64,000 nucleotides of DNA from positions 274,501 to 338,500 of the forward strand of contig CAWZYM010000311.1 of NCBI GenBank assembly GCA_963966185.1. The letters are read 5' to 3'. The notes beneath the pieces were generated by a model. It saw only the letters and a list, made by a program, of their open reading frames with translations, had not been told where the DNA came from and ran no database searches. This document shows positions 60,601-64,000 of this stretch, piece by piece. The stretch comes from Rhabditoides inermis. Lineage: Eukaryota; Nematoda; Chromadorea; Rhabditida; Rhabditidae. The first letter of the stretch is position 1. Every line of letters starts with the position of its first letter. Both the position numbers and the translations under genes were made by a program.

Positions 60601-62930
60601 ATAGGGGACTATGTGCCCCCGGGGGCATGTGTGTGCGGTGTGTGCCTTAGGGCCTAAGCGGGGGCAGAGGTGCGAACGAGCGAGCGAGGACTGACAAGAC
60701 TCGAGCCGATTAGCCAAGTGATTGTCGCTCGCTTCCTCTTTTTGCAAGCGACCGGTCTGGATGCGCGGCAAAGCGGGGCGTAAGTGGGTGGGGAGTGAAG
60801 CTAGCGGGGCAATGTTTCGAGGCAAGCTCAAGCATGTCACCTGTTTCGAACGTCGTATCGATCGATTCCACCGACGGCACACCGTGGAAGACGGACAGAA
60901 TCCTCAGCTGATACTTGGTGGATGGCTCCAGACCCGTCAGCTTCACGAAAGACTCCTCCGTCTCCACGAAGTTCGCATACTCCTCCCGATCAGCCGGGAA
61001 GTATTCTGGATCAGGGATTAGCATTAGCTCATTAGCATATCGGATTATCGATTGATTAGTCGTGTTAGTCGGTCCCTTTAGGGGTTGCTGTGTGTCTGTG
61101 AGAGAGAGGTGGAATTTTAGCCGATGAGACGAGACAGAGCGTGTCTTTTGTGTGTTGGAGTAGCGGCTTCGGAGGAGAGGCGAGAGAGCGGGAGAGAACG
61201 CGCAGATCTGAGAGGGCGCAGAGATGCGAGAGCGGGTCGCAAATGGACCCCACAAACACGCCGAAAATGAGGGGAGAGAGAAAGGAGTAAAGTGCGCATG
61301 ATGAAAGGGCTAACAAAAGGGGAGACGGGAACGCGACTGTTGTGAAACAAGCAGGGGGTTTGGGAAACACTCGAACGATCGCCTACGCCTTTCGCGGTGC
61401 AAACATATCAACGACAAATTAGCTGTGGCGACTAATAGCTAACAATGAAATCACCACGAAACGTTCAATAAACAGAGAACAGAAGATAATCCTTGTTTGG
61501 AAGCAAGAGAAAGAGAGGGACAAAAAAGTTGAACACATTGCGCAGTGGATTAATCAAACGCGCAGCGATGATACTTTCAAAGAGCGCGGGCTATGTGAGC
61601 GAGAGCAAAAAGAAAAACATCGCTGCAAGAACCATTCCGATGCAGAAAACTGTCCAGAGGTGCACTTGCACAATAAACGTATCGTATTGTATGAGACGGC
61701 GAGAAAGACAACAACTGAAAGTGGCTGACTGACCGAGGTAGAAGGTGACCCCCTTGCTGTCAGGGGGGAAGTAGCTGACAGTGGCAGCAGTGGACGATGG
61801 AGTGATCGTATCCAGAATGGGAGCGTCCGGGCCTGGAGGAGCATTTATACGCTTCGCACAACACATATGAGAAGAAATCGTTGAATAGTGTAATCCGTCC
61901 GTCATTTTGACGGCAACGTTACTGTAAACAAACGATTAAAAGATTGAAAAAGCGACTGACTGCTGTAGACGGTCTTCTCGGTGACATTCCTCCTCGAGCC
62001 GTCTGCCAGAATGGCCGACACATACACAGTGTACTGCTGCGCCGCGATCGTCTGCTCTATCGAGATGCGGTGCGTGTCACTGAAAATGTAGAGTTCAGAC
62101 TCAATTTAGGCTGACGAAAGACCTTCAGAAAGTGCCTTTTCGCGGTTTTTTGATACAAAATGGTCTGATCCCGCTTGAAAAAGGAAAACTGTGTGATCAT
62201 GGATCGAACACACAAGGGCAAGGGAATCGGATGAATGAAAAGAAGTGATTTGAGACAAACGAAACAAGTCATTGGTGTTGCCTACCACTCGTTCAAGTAT
62301 GTTCATCTTGTGAAACGTATACAAAGCAAACAACGTATACAAGATTCAAGAAACAGAAATTGAATGTAACAACAGTATAAACAACTGTATGACTGGTGGA
62401 AACCACAGTGTGCCCACCTACCTGGTGACGGTGCTTCCAGCCGGGGGGCTGCCAACAGGCGGGGCATAGTCGATGAGATAGGAGGAGACGGCCACTGGGG
62501 GCACGTCCAGAGACCAGTCGACGAAGATAGACGAGCAGAGGGAGGGCTGCAGAGAGGGGGACTGAGTGTTTCTATCAGAGTTGTGTTCTATTGGCGTCTA
62601 TTAGGGGGACTGTAACTATAAACTTATATTTATATTACTAGGGGAGTTAGGAAGACTGGAATCGCGAGCTCGACTACAAGTGTTTCAATTAGACTTCGGA
62701 CTGGTCATTGTCATTGATGATTTCATGACCTGCATTTTTTATGGCGAAGTTGAAGCGTATCGCGTAGCGTAGCGTATCCTTTGATTTTTTTTGTTATTTG
62801 AAATGAAAGACGTTGTTTTTGCCCACTTTTTACCAATATTCCGCCGGTCATAGATCTATACTCAGCTTTCAATCGACTCGAGTGAATACCGCCACGCGTA
62901 TTTGTATCGATTCGCGCGATTGAGCCGCCG

Positions 62931-62979
<49 letters not shown>

Positions 62980-63289
62980 AGAGGGTGAAGAGCCTCACTC
63001 ACTCCGCGCATCACTACACTAGACGAGTTCAAGTGCGCGTCGTGTGCTGGAGAGACTCATGTGATTAGGAAAAATGCCCCCAGGCGATAGCGACACATGC
63101 CCTGAGGGCATTTCAACTGGTATTGTTTTGCTACTTTGCTTATTACAAAAACACAACTCACTGATCATTGATGAAAACCATACACTATACATAAGTAATG
63201 AAAAGTATCGTTAATCAAACCACAAACCCTACCGTTATTTGCGCGAGAAACGCGACTATCAATAACAGGAGCTTCAGCCGCATTCGCAT
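54849..63289 (-). CDS. Fibronectin type III repeat cell-surface protein, 939 aa, 28 exons
   Basis: The exons are 63289-63233, 62546-62422, 62079-61961, 61832-61734, 61015-60841, 60325-60239, 60136-59844, 59801-59695, 59320-59229, 59077-59022, 58901-58830, 58626-58557, 58425-58353, 58299-58134, 57875-57789, 57699-57624, 57556-57447, 57178-57073, 56924-56853, 56738-56682, 56528-56410, 56261-56128, 55728-55675, 55587-55525, 55478-55425, 55367-55323, 55271-55168 and 54996-54849. Every phase joins and the total is a multiple of three. MRMRLKLLLLIVAFLAQIT is a signal peptide. FN3 strands recur (for example LEPSTKYQLRILSVFHG, LIPGKTYHFSLYTVYQG and LNPDTYYTFTIIVIMG). A Ser/Thr/Pro/Glu linker with a polySer run splits the repeats. 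The membrane-proximal GEEDCKQRR...YCNGMLKSN pattern resembles the ectodomain end of R3 receptor tyrosine phosphatases, but no phosphatase follows. The C-terminus is hydrophobic (FLLVLLFLQLA). It could be a TM or a GPI signal, and the last exon is the least certain. Confidence 0.87.
56745..56828. mobile_element. Possible retroelement 3' end with (TTCTGA)n tail
   Basis: The text GATTCGAAATAAATATTCTG is followed by GATTCTGATTCTGA. A polyadenylation-like AATAAA next to a hexamer tail is typical of non-LTR ends. It lies in the intron between two FN3 exons. It is only a short remnant and no coding part is seen. Confidence 0.4.
59143..59177. repeat. Near-perfect palindrome in an FN3 gene intron
   Basis: CCAAAAGAGAGGGCGC and GCGCCCTCTCTTTTGG face each other with at most a few loop bases. 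It could form a 15-bp hairpin. No function is known. Confidence 0.75.
59844..60136 (-). other. Mucin-like linker exon of the FN3 protein with polyserine
   Basis: One 293-nt exon encodes a polySer run of about 17 residues from a TCC repeat, then Thr/Pro-rich and Glu-rich text (PTTTTTVASTEPRTS, PEAEEYEEDE). It looks like an O-glycosylated stalk. The repeat is an obvious site for length variation between strains. Confidence 0.85.
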
Positions 63290-64000
63290 TCCCGCATTGG
63301 AGTGAGGGTACTGTAGAGACAGTCAGAGAGTACGGTAGAGAAGAGGGAATACTGTAGCGGCGGTGGTTGTAATACGGTAAACGATGGCGGTATACTGTGG
63401 CAGTAATATATAATCGTGGTGAATAGGCGGAGAACGTGAAAAATGCGTCGATCTGCGAAAACTTCGGAGAGTTCTGAAATCACGAATATACGTTAAATGA
63501 AAACACGTATGAAACAGCTGTACAACACACGAACCACGAATGATACGAGTGATACGAATTAACGAGGACAATCCTGAGGCAAAAATGAGGCGGCGGGACA
63601 GGGCGATTTTGGAGCTCGCAGCAGCAGCGGTCAGTTGGTTAGTTTGCCTTGTCGTTTCTCTCTCTCCTCGCTCTCTCTCGGCGGGAGGCGGACCCTCGCC
63701 CCCCGGAGGTCCGCCGCGTACGCACCGGTCCGCTTAGGCAGGCCGTCCAGGAAGCGTCAATCTGTCAGCGCCCGATTGCCGGATCAGCCAACGGAATCCG
63801 GATCGATCGAATCGATTCGAAGGAGCGATGATGATGAGATACAGTCGTGCCGAGGGTGCTCAAGTTTCCCCCACACTGTTTGTTCTGGGCCCTCTCCTGT
63901 CTGCGCGCTCTCTCGCCGCTCTCTGACTAGCCGGTAAAGGCAACCCGAGAAGTCTTTCAATTAGGGAATGACTGTGTCTGTGGTTGGAATAGAGGGTGAA
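63290..64000. other. Upstream region of the FN3 gene
   Basis: This should contain the promoter of the minus-strand FN3 gene. Repeated TACTGTAG and TACGGTA words occur at 63308-63390. A plus-strand frame at 63583 with a hydrophobic stretch was considered but has no supporting exon. Nothing else is recognised. Confidence 0.4.

Noticed and set aside
63540..63937. Plus-strand frame with a hydrophobic stretch at the right edge
   Set aside because: Its Ser/Leu part is TC-repeat derived and no partner exon is seen before the window ends.

Overview
The window is nuclear DNA from a nematode, most likely a free-living rhabditid or diplogastrid-like species. The evidence is a multi-exon Shank (SHN-1) orthologue, two nematode-type serpentine chemoreceptor loci, two Major Sperm Protein (MSP) remnants, many short introns ending in TTTCAG, and a receptor nested in an intron. 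All calls come from reading the sequence; no search was run. Exon models were built from splice motifs and checked by following the reading phase from exon to exon.

Layout: (1) 0.2-10.2 kb, minus strand: shn-1, about 33 exons. It encodes an N-terminal SPN/FERM-like region, ankyrin repeats, a PDZ domain and a proline-rich tail. The 3' end runs off the left edge. (2) 10.2-17.9 kb: no convincing gene; many GA/TC microsatellites and a perfect 62-bp inverted repeat. (3) 17.9-19.1 kb, plus: a small secreted Q/P-rich protein, convergent with (4) 19.5-22.5 kb, minus: a four-exon gene for an unrecognised protein of 96 residues. (5) 22.7-26.0 kb: a repeat nest with two copies of a tRNA-derived SINE-like element, two copies of a GC-palindromic element, and a doubtful gene at 24.3-25.1 kb. 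(6) 26.0-30.0 kb: no gene seen. (7) 30.0-35.1 kb, minus: a complete aldo-keto reductase (12 exons, 320 aa). Its introns hold a MITE-like element, a LINE 3' end, an MSP fragment and a plus-strand Str-type receptor gene. (8) 35.4-39.5 kb: CCGCGG-rich repeats, unrecognised broken coding pieces, an Srh/Sri-like receptor with two lesions, and an MSP C-terminal fragment. (9) 40.8-54.0 kb: a composite satellite domain built from 110-bp and about 139-bp families with a shared core, arranged as a repeated block order. (10) 54.8-63.3 kb, minus: a 28-exon gene for a 939-aa fibronectin-III cell-surface protein with a signal peptide and a hydrophobic C-terminus.

The genes do not form a pathway. shn-1 is a postsynaptic/cortical scaffold, the aldo-keto reductase is a metabolic enzyme, the receptors are probably chemosensory, and the FN3 protein is probably an adhesion or receptor molecule. 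The most unusual signals are: a 9-bp intronic motif (TACGTTTCA) with 16 exact copies found only around the three large minus-strand genes; the duplicated composite satellite with higher-order units; a retroelement insertion whose 5' end is an inverted copy of its own target flank; and an opposite-strand chemoreceptor nested in an enzyme intron.
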